Shown here: one piece after another, positions 17,238-24,414 of the stretch
Layout: the number at the start of each line of letters is the position of its first letter
Position numbering within the stretch: the first letter of the stretch is position 1
From: JAAYCO01 sp964632015
GTDB taxonomy: Bacteria; Planctomycetota; Phycisphaerae; SM23-33
DNA: 26,884 bases
NCBI GenBank assembly: GCA_964632015.1
Contig: CAZWAT010000012.1
Coordinates: 1-26,884, forward strand
Reading direction: 5' to 3'
The notes under the pieces: model-generated
Databases searched by the model: none
The model's input: only the letters and a program-made list of their open reading frames with translations
Told to the model about the DNA's origin: nothing
Position numbers and translations under genes: made by a program

Positions 17238-17894
17238 ATGCCTGAACCAGTGACGATTCTAGGACTGGGCGGAGGCATGATAAGCATGATTGTTTACCTT
17301 GCTCGCAGGTATTTCGAGATGGCCAAAGAAGTGCTGGATATTCTTCTGGGCGTGATCTTGCTGGGAGTGGGGGTTCCATTCATGGGCATGTGCGCGGCGA
17401 TCATATGGTTGAGCAGCCCCGGGCCGGTAATTTTCAAGCAGGTCAGGTTAGGCAAAGATGGCAAACGATTCTGGATGTACAAGCTCAGAACCATGCGTCT
17501 TGAGGCGGAGAAGGAAAAAGGCGCGACCTGGGCCCAAAAGGACGACCCCAGGGTCATACCTGCCTGTCGGTGGATGCGACGCAGCCACATTGACGAGTTG
17601 CCTCAACTGGTTAACGTGATAAAGGGAGATATGTCAATAGTGGGCCCGAGGCCCGAAAGGCCCGAGATAATCTCCAAACTTCAAAGGGATTATCCCAACA
17701 TTAACGCCAGACTCTCGGTCAAGCCCGGAATCACCGGTCTGGCCCAGATAAGGGGCGGGTACGACACCAGCATCAAGAACTTCAGGCGCAAACTTGACGC
17801 CGATCTTGAATACATAGGTTCAAGGCGATGGAGCCTGGAGTTCTGGATATTGGCCAAGACCGTTACGAAGCTCAATGACAACAAGGCACATTGA
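17238..17894 (+). CDS. bacterial sugar transferase (polyprenyl-phosphate phosphosugar transferase) with N-terminal PEP-CTERM-like segment
   Basis: This membrane enzyme would move a sugar-1-phosphate from a nucleotide sugar to undecaprenyl phosphate, the first step of repeat-unit assembly. The catalytic core is complete: membrane segment about 32-58, SPGPVIFKQVRLGKDGKRF (60-78), YKLRTM, the Asp119-Glu120 dyad in RRSHIDELPQL, GDMSIVGPRPERPE and KPGITGLAQIRGG. At 218 residues it is a short form without the usual four-helix N-terminal part. Instead, residues 2-26 read PEP, a 17-residue hydrophobic stretch and LARR, just like a PEP-CTERM sorting signal but at the N-terminus. The start is fixed by GGAGG 5 bases before ATG, so the segment is truly terminal. 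Divergent from the exosortase and upstream of a PEP-CTERM protein gene. Confidence 0.92.
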   Translation: MPEPVTILGLGGGMISMIVYLARRYFEMAKEVLDILLGVILLGVGVPFMGMCAAIIWLSSPGPVIFKQVRLGKDGKRFWMYKLRTMRLEAEKEKGATWAQKDDPRVIPACRWMRRSHIDELPQLVNVIKGDMSIVGPRPERPEIISKLQRDYPNINARLSVKPGITGLAQIRGGYDTSIKNFRRKLDADLEYIGSRRWSLEFWILAKTVTKLNDNKAH

Positions 17895-17997
17895 GCAATC
17901 CTGATTCTTTATGTCGTCCAGATTGACGAAAGGTGGTGATGCCTGGAAAGCGCCGCACAAACTCAACAAGAAGCTACCGAGACAGAAGGCAGGGGGA

Positions 17998-18023
17998 GAG
18001 GTCGGAATTGTGGAACCGACCTC
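17998..18023 (+). other. stem-loop in the PEP-CTERM gene leader
   Basis: A perfect 8-bp stem (GAGGTCGG, 17998-18005, with CCGACCTC, 18016-18023) and a 10-base loop. No T-tract follows, so it is not a terminator by itself. It is the first of three consecutive hairpins before the PEP-CTERM gene. Confidence 0.6.
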
Positions 18024-18047
18024 AATGTCAGGAAGAACCAATGGGGG

Positions 18048-18072
18048 CGTTCCGCCTCGGGCGGGGCGTTTT
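18048..18072 (+). terminator. rho-independent terminator or attenuator before the PEP-CTERM gene
   Basis: A GC-rich 9-bp stem (18048-18056 with 18060-18068, two G-U pairs) and a three-base TCG loop, followed by TTTT (18069-18072). It would end the sugar transferase transcript, yet it lies only 38 bases before the next start codon, so it may act as an attenuator for the PEP-CTERM gene. Confidence 0.7.
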
Positions 18073-18092
18073 GTCCTGGAGACACTAGGACA
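18072..18092 (+). other. third stem-loop next to the PEP-CTERM ribosome site
   Basis: TGTCCT (18072-18077) pairs with AGGACA (18087-18092) around a 9-base loop. The hairpin ends two bases before the ribosome site AAAGGAG (18095-18101), so it could affect translation start. Confidence 0.45.
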
Positions 18093-18109
18093 TCAAAGGA
18101 GACTTGCAG

Positions 18110-18736
18110 ATGAAGAAACTTATCGTTTGTGCCGTCATGGTTCTGTTGGTGAGCGTTGCGCCAGTTCAGGCATTGACGGTGATAGACAGCTTCGAAACGG
18201 GTATCGGTGCGCCTTGGCAAGTTGTCACCAGCGGTGGAACCATAAACGCCTACAGCAGCTATGCAGGATATACCCCAACTGACGGCAATCTATTTGCAGC
18301 GTTAACATGCGGCGACAGGGAGCAGTGGGTGTACATGTACATGCCGCTTGTAGGAATGCAAGCCGGTCAGACCCTTTCGTTCGACTATTTCTGGAGGCCG
18401 ATGGATATTCTGTGTGACGAATATGCTGCTTGGCTTGGACCACCGGACACTTGGTACAACGTTTATCATGAGTTCTTTGATTTAGCCAGCAATCAGTCCG
18501 TGCCGTGGACAACCGAAAGCTATACATTCGAGGAAGATGGTGACTACTATCTGGCCTTCGCTGTCCGCAACAAGTTGACCTCGCTGCTCGACAGCGTGCT
18601 TGGTGTCGACTACATCACGTTGGAAGATCCGAGTTTACCTCCGCCTGATGGCCCTGTTCCTGAACCGCTGACGGTTATGGGCATGGTCATGGGTGTTGGC
18701 GGCTTGGCGGGCTATTTCAGACGGCGCAGACGTTAG
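18110..18736 (+). CDS. secreted PEP-CTERM sorting-domain protein
   Basis: A 208-residue probable exosortase substrate. It has a Sec signal peptide (about 1-21, KK then LIVCAVMVLLVSVAP, cleavage near VQA), a beta-rich middle of unknown function and a classic PEP-CTERM tail: VPEP (183-186), a hydrophobic stretch (187-203) and five Arg at the very end (204-208). The middle part (for example SFETGIGAPWQVVTSGG and the repeated aromatic segments) resembles carbohydrate-binding-like jelly-roll domains of other PEP-CTERM proteins, but I cannot name a family. An upstream TTG in the same frame (18104) is rejected because AAAGGAG (18095-18101) is 8 bases before the ATG. It follows the sugar transferase, divergent from the exosortase, and has a structured leader. 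Confidence 0.9.
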   Translation: MKKLIVCAVMVLLVSVAPVQALTVIDSFETGIGAPWQVVTSGGTINAYSSYAGYTPTDGNLFAALTCGDREQWVYMYMPLVGMQAGQTLSFDYFWRPMDILCDEYAAWLGPPDTWYNVYHEFFDLASNQSVPWTTESYTFEEDGDYYLAFAVRNKLTSLLDSVLGVDYITLEDPSLPPPDGPVPEPLTVMGMVMGVGGLAGYFRRRRR

Positions 18737-18756
18737 TCGCCGCGACAGGTTGCACA

Positions 18757-18796
18757 AACGTCAGCGCTCGGGGATGGAGGGCGCTGACGTTCTTTT
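18757..18796 (+). terminator. rho-independent terminator after the PEP-CTERM gene
   Basis: A perfect 11-bp stem (AACGTCAGCGC, 18757-18767, with GCGCTGACGTT, 18781-18791), a 13-base loop, then CTTTT. It sits between convergent genes and, because the stem is symmetric, may also stop the sugar operon coming from the right, although the T-tract on that side is weak. Confidence 0.85.
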
Positions 18797-18815
18797 GCCA
18801 GTTTGGGGGCTCCCT

Positions 18816-19967
18816 TCAGGCGGTCAGCAACTCGCACTGGATATCGAGTGACTGCAGCGTCCGCGATATCTCCTCGATATAGATCGGATTCATAACTATG
18901 ACAGAGTCACAAGCGTGACTGAGCAGTTCCTCGGGGGGAATAACACGCTGGGCGGCCCCAGGAATATACCTGCCATGTTTGCGCGGGTTGATGTCAACCA
19001 CCCAGGGGATAACCTCCAGCGGAGCGTTCAGGGCGTTGAGGAATGTGACTCCTTTTGAGCCTGAGCCCCACACGGCTGCGGTTGCGCCATTTTTGTACAT
19101 TGTCGCCAGACGCTCCTGCCAAAAACTCATATTGCGAACGCACGAGCTTTGGAACTGACGAACAAGTGTCTCTATTTCATGCATCCCGTCATCGCAGGGG
19201 TGAATATTGTTCACGTGTGCGGGAACTGCTTCGACGGTCAGGAACTGCTCGCCGAAGACAGGGTGCACCTCGCCGGCTAGAAACCCGCTCATTGCAAGAA
19301 CTCGCCTTAACGCAAGGGGGGTGTAATAAGCACAATGCTCGTAGATCACGTCCCACAGGTCGCCCCGACGAAGCATCCAAAGGGCGTTTGGTACTTCAAG
19401 AAAAAGTGTTGTGCCTCCCCGCCCGATTGATCTTCGAAGCTCACTCAAAAACCTTCTTGGCGACCAGATGTGTTCAAGCACCTGCCTGCAACAGACAAGG
19501 TCAGCGTCAAGCGCATCTCGTGAGGGGTCGAACTCTCTGGGAACAAGTCTAACGTTTGTGCTGATTTCGCGGGCAGGAGCGGCCGGGTCAAAACCCGCGC
19601 CGATGTTGTTGCCTATCTCGCATATTTCCCGTAGAAAATCCCCGTTTCCGCACCCGATTTCTACTATGCGTTTGCGCAACAGGTTATGTGTGCGCACAAG
19701 ATCCATAGCCTGCTGACGGGCGTATTCCCTGAACCTCGACGAGAAAAACAGGCTGTTTTCATAATCGCCAGTATACGCGATTCTTGCTGGATCATATGCG
19801 GAATTATAGATTAGTCCGCAGCCTGGACAGAACACCAACTCTATACGGGCTTTGTCCACGAGCAGGGCGCGTTCTCGCGTGGGGGAAAGCGCGTTGCAGA
19901 TAACAGGGGCCTGGTCTATCTGACAAAATGACCAGGTACTCGTATTGTCGCATAACGGACACGGCAT
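18816..19967 (-). CDS. SAM-dependent C-methyltransferase-type protein (paralog 3)
   Basis: A 383-residue protein with an N-terminal zinc-type region (CPLC at 3-6 and FCPGCGLIYN), a SAM-binding domain (RIVEIGCGNGDFL, then GFDPAAP, and ADLVCCRQVLEHI), the YEHCAYYTPLALRRVL segment and a C-terminal domain with AVWGSGSKGVTFLNAL and WVVDINPRKHGRYIPG, as in sugar C-methyltransferases. The frame continues 318 bases further upstream, but that part is a shadow of the neighbouring gene; ATG at 19967 is chosen because homology starts at once and GGAG precedes it. It lies 14 bases behind its closest relative (19982-21202) and is the last gene of the operon. Probably methylates a nucleotide-linked keto sugar; the exact substrate is unknown. 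Confidence 0.85.
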   Translation of the reverse strand: MPCPLCDNTSTWSFCQIDQAPVICNALSPTRERALLVDKARIELVFCPGCGLIYNSAYDPARIAYTGDYENSLFFSSRFREYARQQAMDLVRTHNLLRKRIVEIGCGNGDFLREICEIGNNIGAGFDPAAPAREISTNVRLVPREFDPSRDALDADLVCCRQVLEHIWSPRRFLSELRRSIGRGGTTLFLEVPNALWMLRRGDLWDVIYEHCAYYTPLALRRVLAMSGFLAGEVHPVFGEQFLTVEAVPAHVNNIHPCDDGMHEIETLVRQFQSSCVRNMSFWQERLATMYKNGATAAVWGSGSKGVTFLNALNAPLEVIPWVVDINPRKHGRYIPGAAQRVIPPEELLSHACDSVIVMNPIYIEEISRTLQSLDIQCELLTA

Positions 19968-19981
19968 GTTGGTTCTCCGCC

Positions 19982-21202
19982 CTAGACCTCCAGTAGCTCG
20001 GCGCGCACTTTCAACCTGTCCAATTCGGCGGCGATTTCGGGGCGGTAGATCCTGTTCATTGCTATGACCACATCTGGTGGCCTGCTGGCGAGGTACTCGG
20101 GCGAGACAATGGCGTGCCCGGTTCCGGGAGTGTACGTTCCCTGCTTGAACGGGTTGATATCGCAGACGTAGCAAACCTGCTCGTCCAGTTGCAATGTGGT
20201 GAGAAACGACACACACTTGGAGCCTGCTCCCCAAAGTGCGACGCTGACGCCATTGTCGAACCAGGCGTTCATCCGACGCCGCCACATTTCGAGATCCTCG
20301 GTGACCATGAACGAGAACCGTGCAACCTTCGCACGAAGGTCTTCCATGTCGTGCTCAATGGTCAAACGCGATTTCGACACCGATGTTGGCCTTGCGGTGA
20401 GGAGGATGTACTGGTTGTCGTAATCCAGCTCAAGGTCGATGATATCAAAGCCACACGACCTGAACAGCCTTGCCAACGATCCTGCGCTGAAGTAGGAGCA
20501 GTGTTCATAGTAAATATCCCAGAAGGCCCGCTCTCGCAGCACACGAAGCACGTCGGGAACCTCAAAGAATGCGATTGCCTGCGGACTAGAGCTCATCGCT
20601 CCGCGAACCGTCAGCAGGAATTCCCGTGTGGGCGCGATATGTTCCAGCGTGTGTCGGCAACAGACGAAGTCCGCTGTTATGTTTGTATAGGCTTCACCAT
20701 AAAAATCGCGTATGAGTGTGATACGATTCCTGGTCTCTTCGGGCAATCTGTCCGGGTTGCACCCGGGGTCTATACCGATGCCCTCATTATGCCCGAGTGT
20801 GCACATTGCCGCAAGAAACTCGCCCTTGCCACAGCCGATCTCAAGCACTTTCTTGTTGCGAACGTTGAACTTCGATATAAGCCGCCTGGCGAGGGAATCC
20901 ATGAATCTGTTGAAACATGGAGAAAATCCCTGGCTTTCTTCGTAGATCCTGCCGTAGGTCTCCATCGCCGGATCAAACGCCACGTTCGAGATGAACCCGC
21001 AGGTTGGGCAGAACCCAAGCGACAGATCGCCTCGCGGAAAGACCTTAGCAGAGTTCCTGTCGTTTATAAGCAGGCAGCTATGAACGGGTATCTTGTTGAC
21101 TCTGTAAAACACACTCAATGGGCTATTGCCACAGTTGAGGCAGCATGAGGAAATAGCGGCGTCTGAGGCGGTGACGGTCTTCTGCACCTGTTGTTGGGCC
21201 AT
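19982..21202 (-). CDS. SAM-dependent C-methyltransferase-type protein (paralog 2)
   Basis: A 406-residue protein with the same layout as the gene at 18816-19967: Cys pairs CCLNCGN and FCPTCGF at the N-terminus, SAM motif KVLEIGCGKGEFL followed by GIDPG, ADFVCCRHTLEHIAP, YYEHCSYFSAGSLARLF, and a C-terminal half with ALWGAGSKCVSFLTTL and CDINPFKQGTYTPG. Matching blocks in the same order show that the two are paralogs, likely from tandem duplication. The ATG at 21202 has GGGAG 5-6 bases upstream, 15 bases after the stop of the preceding methyltransferase. Role: probably methylation of a nucleotide sugar or a related intermediate in the same pathway. A long open frame on the opposite strand (20114-21148) is a shadow. 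Confidence 0.85.
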   Translation of the reverse strand: MAQQQVQKTVTASDAAISSCCLNCGNSPLSVFYRVNKIPVHSCLLINDRNSAKVFPRGDLSLGFCPTCGFISNVAFDPAMETYGRIYEESQGFSPCFNRFMDSLARRLISKFNVRNKKVLEIGCGKGEFLAAMCTLGHNEGIGIDPGCNPDRLPEETRNRITLIRDFYGEAYTNITADFVCCRHTLEHIAPTREFLLTVRGAMSSSPQAIAFFEVPDVLRVLRERAFWDIYYEHCSYFSAGSLARLFRSCGFDIIDLELDYDNQYILLTARPTSVSKSRLTIEHDMEDLRAKVARFSFMVTEDLEMWRRRMNAWFDNGVSVALWGAGSKCVSFLTTLQLDEQVCYVCDINPFKQGTYTPGTGHAIVSPEYLASRPPDVVIAMNRIYRPEIAAELDRLKVRAELLEV

Positions 21203-21217
21203 TGGCGTCTCCCTGAC

Positions 21218-22477
21218 TTAGACAATGGTTGGTTTTGGAATAGGAATAATGAACCTGCCGCCCCGTGAGCGATAGGTCTGCTGCTGGCGAAGGATCTCGT
21301 CCTTGAAATTCCATGGCAGCAACAAGGTATAATCGGGCATCCTGATGAGCAGCTCGGAGGTATCTCTGATGGGGATTCTCACACCCGGCACGTATTTGCC
21401 TTGTTTTCTCGAGTTGCGGTCCACGGTGAAGGGAATGCATGAATTCTCAAGCCCCAGGTAGTTAAGCAGGATGGTTCCCTTCGCCGGCGCGCCGTATGCG
21501 GCGATGGTGTAACCGCTGGACCTCAGATCAAACATCAGGCGACGCAGGGCGATCCTGATTTCCTCCACGCGCCTGCTGAATTGTTCATAATACCCATATG
21601 AAGTCACGCCTGCTGATTGCTCGTCATCGATCCTCCGATTCACCGCTTCTGACCTTTGCTCTTGCTTGCCAACATAGATACGCAGCGATCCGCCGTGAAT
21701 GTTGAGATGGCGAATATCATTAATGAAGAGTCCATGTCGCACAAAAAGCCTGTCGAGTGCGGTGAGCGAGAAATAGCACAGGTGCTCGTGGTATATCGTG
21801 TCGAATTCACAGTTGTCGACCAGATCACGCACATAGGGGCATTCGATGACCGCCTGGCCGGAATCCTTGAGCAGCAGCGCGATGCCCTCAACGAAGCCGT
21901 TGGTGTCGGCTACGTGTGCCAGCACGTTGTTGGCGATGATTATGTCAGGCCGCAGGCCGTCATCTCTGAGGCGACGTGCCAATTGACTGGTGAAGAAAGC
22001 ACAAAGACTCTCGACGCCAACATCAATAGCCTCGTTGACCGGACCCTGTGCGGGGTCGATGCCCAGTACCTTTATTCCGCGATGGGCGAAGTTACGCAGC
22101 ATGTATCCGTCGTTGCTGGCAATTTCCATGACCAGACTGTCGCTGCCGAGCTGATGCCTGTCGATAAGCTCAAGAGCATTGAGTCGCGAATGTTCCATCA
22201 GCGTGTCGATCACCGAAGAGTAGTAGGGGTAATCCTGGCAGAATAGCACCTCGGGCTCGACTGTGTGCAGAATCTGCACCAACGTGCAGTTGGGGCAGAA
22301 GGCGACCTCAAGTGGGTAACGGGTGTCCTCCACGTGAAGTTGGTCGTCGCCCACCAGGCCATCGGACAGCGGCATAAGCCCCAGGTCCAGAACAGGCTCA
22401 AGACCCGTTGCGCCGCAAGAACGACAGGAGCTGGCGTGGCATTTGGCCCTGAACGAATCACCGTGTCGGTCTGTCAT
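21218..22477 (-). CDS. NDP-sugar C-methyltransferase (TylCIII/NovU-type)
   Basis: A 419-residue member of the three-domain sugar C-methyltransferase family, which adds a methyl group to C3 or C5 of a nucleotide-linked 4-keto-deoxysugar. Visible in order: zinc ligands Cys18/Cys21 (CRSCG) and Cys61/Cys64 (FCPNCTLVQ), LGLMPLSDGL, YYSSVIDTLMEHS, SAM motif VMEIASNDGYML with GIDPAQGP, the catalytic-region block YHEHLCYFSLTAL and HGGSLRIYVG, then the C-terminal domain with YGAPAKGTILLNYLG, VDRNSRKQGKYVPG and LLLPWNFKDEIL. This one fits the family best of the three. Start: AAAGGAAACT then ATG at 22477, 30 bases after the SDR stop. With the cytidylyltransferase upstream it suggests a CDP-linked branched sugar. 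Confidence 0.92.
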   Translation of the reverse strand: MTDRHGDSFRAKCHASSCRSCGATGLEPVLDLGLMPLSDGLVGDDQLHVEDTRYPLEVAFCPNCTLVQILHTVEPEVLFCQDYPYYSSVIDTLMEHSRLNALELIDRHQLGSDSLVMEIASNDGYMLRNFAHRGIKVLGIDPAQGPVNEAIDVGVESLCAFFTSQLARRLRDDGLRPDIIIANNVLAHVADTNGFVEGIALLLKDSGQAVIECPYVRDLVDNCEFDTIYHEHLCYFSLTALDRLFVRHGLFINDIRHLNIHGGSLRIYVGKQEQRSEAVNRRIDDEQSAGVTSYGYYEQFSRRVEEIRIALRRLMFDLRSSGYTIAAYGAPAKGTILLNYLGLENSCIPFTVDRNSRKQGKYVPGVRIPIRDTSELLIRMPDYTLLLPWNFKDEILRQQQTYRSRGGRFIIPIPKPTIV

Positions 22478-22507
22478 AGTTTCCTTTCATCGAGCTGGTT
22501 TGGTTCA

Positions 22508-23557
22508 TCAAGCCACGTTGACCCTGCTGGGCCTGTATCTCAGCGTTCTGTCGATAATACCCTCGGACATCAGCATCTTGATATGGCCGACCCTCTGGTA
22601 CCTGGGGCCTTCAAACTCAGCCTGGGTGAAGGGATTCGCCTTGTACGCGTCGTAGAGCTGTTGTGCTCCGGAGTGGGCTGACCAGCGGGTTCTGAACGTT
22701 GGAATTGTTCTCGCGATTTTCTCGCAAGAGACTCTATAGCAGCGTTTGTCAGGACTTGCACCGTCGGCAAGCTGCACTTGGCAGTGGGGCATGACCTGTG
22801 CCACGATGGAGGCGAGATCCCGAACGCGGTAGTTCTCGGTTGTGCCCGCCACGTTGAAACTTTGATTGTGCACCAGTTCGCGGGGGGCTTCGAGGACGGC
22901 TATGAAGGCCGACGAAATATCTTCAATGTGAACCACCGGCCGCCATGCGCTGCCGTCGCTCTTCATGAATATTCTGCCGGTAGTAAATGCCCACGCTGTG
23001 AGATTGTTCAGCACCAGGTCGAACCTCATCCGGGGCGAGACACCGTAAGCGGTGGCATTTCGAAGAAACACAGGAGTGAACTTCGAGTCGGCAAGAGTGG
23101 CGACGTCGCGTTCGACCCGCACCTTCGACTCGCCGTATGGAGTTACAGGCCGAAGCTGAGAATCTTCGTCGAGCATCTCCTCGCCGCCCGCGCCATAGTT
23201 GCTGCACGAGGAGGAGAATATAAACCTTTCAATTCCCACTCGACGGGCGATTTCGGCAAGGCGTACCGACGCGCGCCAATTGATGTCGTAGGTCAACTGC
23301 TCGTCCAAATCTCCCAGCGGGTCATTCGATAGTCCCGCCAGGTGAATGACAGCGTCGTATTGCCCGTCAAGGTCTTCGGGAATGACATCTCGAATGTCCT
23401 TGACGATAGTTCTGACCTTGGGTTGCCACGTCCTGCCGAACGTGCAGCGCCTGTACAGGTCGCTGTCCAAGCCAGTGACATGATGGCCCCGAGCAAGCAG
23501 CATATCTGTAAGAGTCGTGCCGATATAGCCCAGGTTGCCTGTTACCAGAACATGCAT
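22508..23557 (-). CDS. NAD-dependent epimerase/dehydratase (extended SDR)
   Basis: A 349-residue nucleotide-sugar-modifying enzyme of the extended short-chain dehydrogenase family. The NAD-binding TGNLGYIG (6-13) opens the protein; HLAGLSNDP, the SSSCSN strand and the catalytic Tyr141-Lys145 (YGESK) follow, then the substrate-side segments RNATAYG and RPVVHIEDI. It lacks the TGHTGFKGSWL start of typical CDP-glucose 4,6-dehydratases, so it may be an epimerase, dehydratase or reductase acting on the CDP sugar. The frame is open another 84 bases upstream, but TGATG at 23555-23559 shows that the ATG overlaps the cytidylyltransferase stop, with GGAGAG just before. It is therefore translationally coupled to rfbF. 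Confidence 0.9.
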   Translation of the reverse strand: MHVLVTGNLGYIGTTLTDMLLARGHHVTGLDSDLYRRCTFGRTWQPKVRTIVKDIRDVIPEDLDGQYDAVIHLAGLSNDPLGDLDEQLTYDINWRASVRLAEIARRVGIERFIFSSSCSNYGAGGEEMLDEDSQLRPVTPYGESKVRVERDVATLADSKFTPVFLRNATAYGVSPRMRFDLVLNNLTAWAFTTGRIFMKSDGSAWRPVVHIEDISSAFIAVLEAPRELVHNQSFNVAGTTENYRVRDLASIVAQVMPHCQVQLADGASPDKRCYRVSCEKIARTIPTFRTRWSAHSGAQQLYDAYKANPFTQAEFEGPRYQRVGHIKMLMSEGIIDRTLRYRPSRVNVA

Positions 23558-24330
23558 CAATCTCTCCATATTTTCCAGGGAGCGTTCCCGCTGTTCCACA
23601 GCTCCTGCAGCAGCCTTTTGTCCCGCATGGTGTCCATGCATTGCCAGAAACCATGATGACGATACGCCATCAGCTCACCTTCCCTGGCGAGTCGTTCCAT
23701 TGGTTCCCGCTCCCACTGTGTATGATCACCTTCGATATATTCGAGCACCTTTGGTTCAAGCACAAAGAAAGCGCCGTTGATCCAGCCTTCACTGGCCTGT
23801 GGTTTTTCGCTGAACTCGATAACCTGGTTGCCGTTGAACGCCAGATGCCCGAACCTCGCCGGAGGCCGAACCGCCGTAACCGTCGCCAGCTTTCCGTGGC
23901 TGCGATGAAATGCCAGCAGGTCATTCAGATTCACGTCGCTGACCCCGTCGCCCCACGTAAGCATGAAAGTTTCGTCGCCAATGAACGGGCCCAACCGTTT
24001 TATTCTGCCGCCCGTCATTGTGTCAAAACCGGTGTCAACCAGGTGGATATGCCAATCTGGTATGCCTCCTCCATGCTTGCATACTTTCCCCTCCCGCAGA
24101 TTCACTGTCAGGTTGCAGTCCATCGAGCAGCAGTCCAGCACGTACTTCTTGATGTCTTGTCCACGGTAGCCTAATGCGATGACGAACTCGCCAAAGCCGT
24201 AATGGTAGTAATGCTTCATAATGTGCCAAAGAATCGGCTTCTCACCGATGGCCACCATTGGCTTGGGGCGGACTTCAGTTTCCTCGGCGAGGCGTGAACC
24301 GACGCCGCCTGCCAGTAAAGCCACTTTCAT
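23557..24330 (-). CDS. rfbF: glucose-1-phosphate cytidylyltransferase
   Basis: RfbF makes CDP-glucose from CTP and glucose 1-phosphate, the entry to CDP-linked dideoxy and branched sugars. The 257-residue length is standard. Visible: nucleotide-binding LLAGGVGSRLAEETEVRPKP (5-24), the GYRGQDIKKYVLDC block, DTGFDTMTGGRIKR, LTWGDGVSDVNL, PPARFGHLAF, WINGAFFVLEP and FWQCMDTMRDK. All are hallmarks of this enzyme rather than of glucose-1-phosphate thymidylyltransferase or uridylyltransferase. GGAG lies about 8 bases before the ATG. The stop overlaps the SDR start by one base. It follows the GT4 gene after 84 bases, the largest gap in the operon. The usual partner CDP-glucose 4,6-dehydratase (rfbG) is not seen next to it. 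Confidence 0.95.
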   Translation of the reverse strand: MKVALLAGGVGSRLAEETEVRPKPMVAIGEKPILWHIMKHYYHYGFGEFVIALGYRGQDIKKYVLDCCSMDCNLTVNLREGKVCKHGGGIPDWHIHLVDTGFDTMTGGRIKRLGPFIGDETFMLTWGDGVSDVNLNDLLAFHRSHGKLATVTAVRPPARFGHLAFNGNQVIEFSEKPQASEGWINGAFFVLEPKVLEYIEGDHTQWEREPMERLAREGELMAYRHHGFWQCMDTMRDKRLLQELWNSGNAPWKIWRD

Positions 24331-24414
24331 CTCGATGCTCCAGTTCTGATAGCTGCTCCGGGCAATTGTAGGCGCTGCCCATGCGTCGCCGAGGCGAAGG
24401 GACTTGAGTCGGCA

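Noticed and set aside
18816..20285. A longer version of the last methyltransferase starting at 20285.
   Set aside because: The extra N-terminal residues are a frame-shifted reading of the neighbouring methyltransferase, Arg-rich and without family similarity; ATG 19967 has GGAG and direct homology.
20114..21148. A 344-codon open frame on the plus strand.
   Set aside because: It lies wholly antisense to a convincing methyltransferase gene, with no ribosome site or recognisable motif.
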